In this document: piece by piece, positions 63,531 through 64,000 of the stretch | How the letters are laid out: the number at the start of each line of letters is the position of its first letter | Numbering within the stretch: the first letter of the stretch is position 1 | Source: Tiliqua scincoides | Lineage: Eukaryota > Chordata > Lepidosauria > Squamata > Scincidae | Direction of reading: 5' to 3' | Length of the DNA stretch: 64,000 bases | NCBI RefSeq assembly: GCF_035046505.1 | Contig: NC_089823.1 | Coordinates: 228,740,604 to 228,804,603 of the forward strand | Program-made: the position numbers and the translations under genes | The notes under the pieces: generated by a model | What the model was told of the DNA's origin: nothing | Database searches by the model: none | Seen by the model: the letters and a program-made list of their open reading frames with translations, nothing else

Positions 63531-64000
63531 CTTTATTTTTATCCCGCCTTTCTCCCCAAAGGGACTCAAGGCGGCTTACAACATATTAAAAACATAATTT
63601 AAAAACAAATAAAAGCATATTAACACATCATAAAAAACAGCAGTCAGAGTAAAAATAGGTAAAAAGAGCATAGAGCTGCAGCAAGTCATAAAAGAATCAG
63701 GCCTGTAAAAAATATTAAAAGATGTTAAAAAGATGTTAAAAGGCCGAGAACTCAGAAGGCCTGTTTAAACAGAAGGGTCTTCAGGCCTCGCCGAAAGGAC
63801 TCAAGAGAGGGAGCCATTCTTAAGTCAGGGGGAAGGGAGTTCCATAGCGTTGGTGCCACTACTGAGAAGGCCCTATTTCTTGCAGCCACCCCACGTACCT
63901 CCCTAGGCGGCGGCACTTGTAAAAAGGCCTTCTCTGATGACCTAAGAGGACGAGCCAAATTGTACGGGAGCAGGCGATCTCTAAGATACCCTGGTCCAGA
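63531..64000 (-). mobile_element. L2-type LINE 3' end, continues past window
   Basis: Minus strand. The frame at 63752-63958 encodes the LINE C-terminus AARNRAFSVVAPTLWNSLPP followed by a SFRRGLKTLLF motif, the usual end of L2-type ORF2. The 3' region runs to CCGCCTTGAGTCCCTTTGGG and GAGAAAGGCGGGATAAAAAT. The visible C-terminal frame is intact, so this is a fairly young copy. The upstream polymerase lies beyond the right edge. Confidence 0.82.

Noticed and set aside
63053-63569. Alternating Tyr-Ile frames as membrane protein
   Set aside because: They are artefacts of the (AT)n repeat at 63398-63461.

Overview
The window reads as a repeat-rich intergenic or intronic stretch of a reptile genome, most likely a lizard or other squamate. 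The evidence is the repeat content: 5S rRNA-derived SINEs, CR1 and L2 LINE 3' ends, a tRNA-derived SINE with an L2-type tail, several hAT-like families with 8-bp target duplications, and many copies of short inverted-repeat elements beginning with a GCCCAATCC-type terminus. The species cannot be fixed from the sequence. I found no convincing host protein-coding gene. The open frames are short and most fall inside transposon remnants or low-complexity DNA.

Layout. Positions 1-5 kb hold one 5S-SINE, two hAT-like elements and very old CR1 and MIR-like fossils. At 5.4-5.5 kb there is a weak candidate for a 3'-terminal exon (splice acceptor, short open frame, AATAAA). Positions 5.6-20 kb are packed with inverted-repeat elements, two of three related solo-LTR-like repeats, two more 5S-SINEs and a LINE 3' end. 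Positions 20-31 kb hold CR1 remnants, several AT-rich repeat-free blocks that look like conserved non-coding DNA, a near-perfect 47-bp-arm hairpin at 24.1 kb and a 5'-truncated LINE with a clean 9-bp duplication. Positions 31-50 kb carry the longest LINE fragment (about 245 open codons), several hAT copies, a six-fold ATTCATTTA cluster and a family of GC-rich elements of about 560 bp. Positions 50-64 kb contain an internally deleted LINE derivative with a perfect 12-bp duplication, another AT-rich conserved-looking block, nested hAT/CR1/LINE insertions, and an L2 LINE running off the right edge.

How the parts relate. Two SINE/LINE partnerships are visible. The 5S-SINEs end in the same sequence of about 33 bp as the 3' end of the zinc-finger-tailed LINE, so that LINE is the likely source of their retrotransposition machinery. 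The tRNA-derived SINE ends in a GGCGGTATATAAATAC-type tail resembling the L2 3' end. Nested insertions give a relative order. A hAT element sits inside a CR1 end, a LINE inside an inverted-repeat element, a short inverted-repeat element inside a hAT, and a CR1 end inside an LTR-like repeat.

The repeat-free AT-rich blocks with homeodomain-type TAATTA cores suggest a regulatory landscape near a developmental gene, but conservation cannot be tested here. Family names beyond the broad class are from memory of these families and were not checked against a repeat library.
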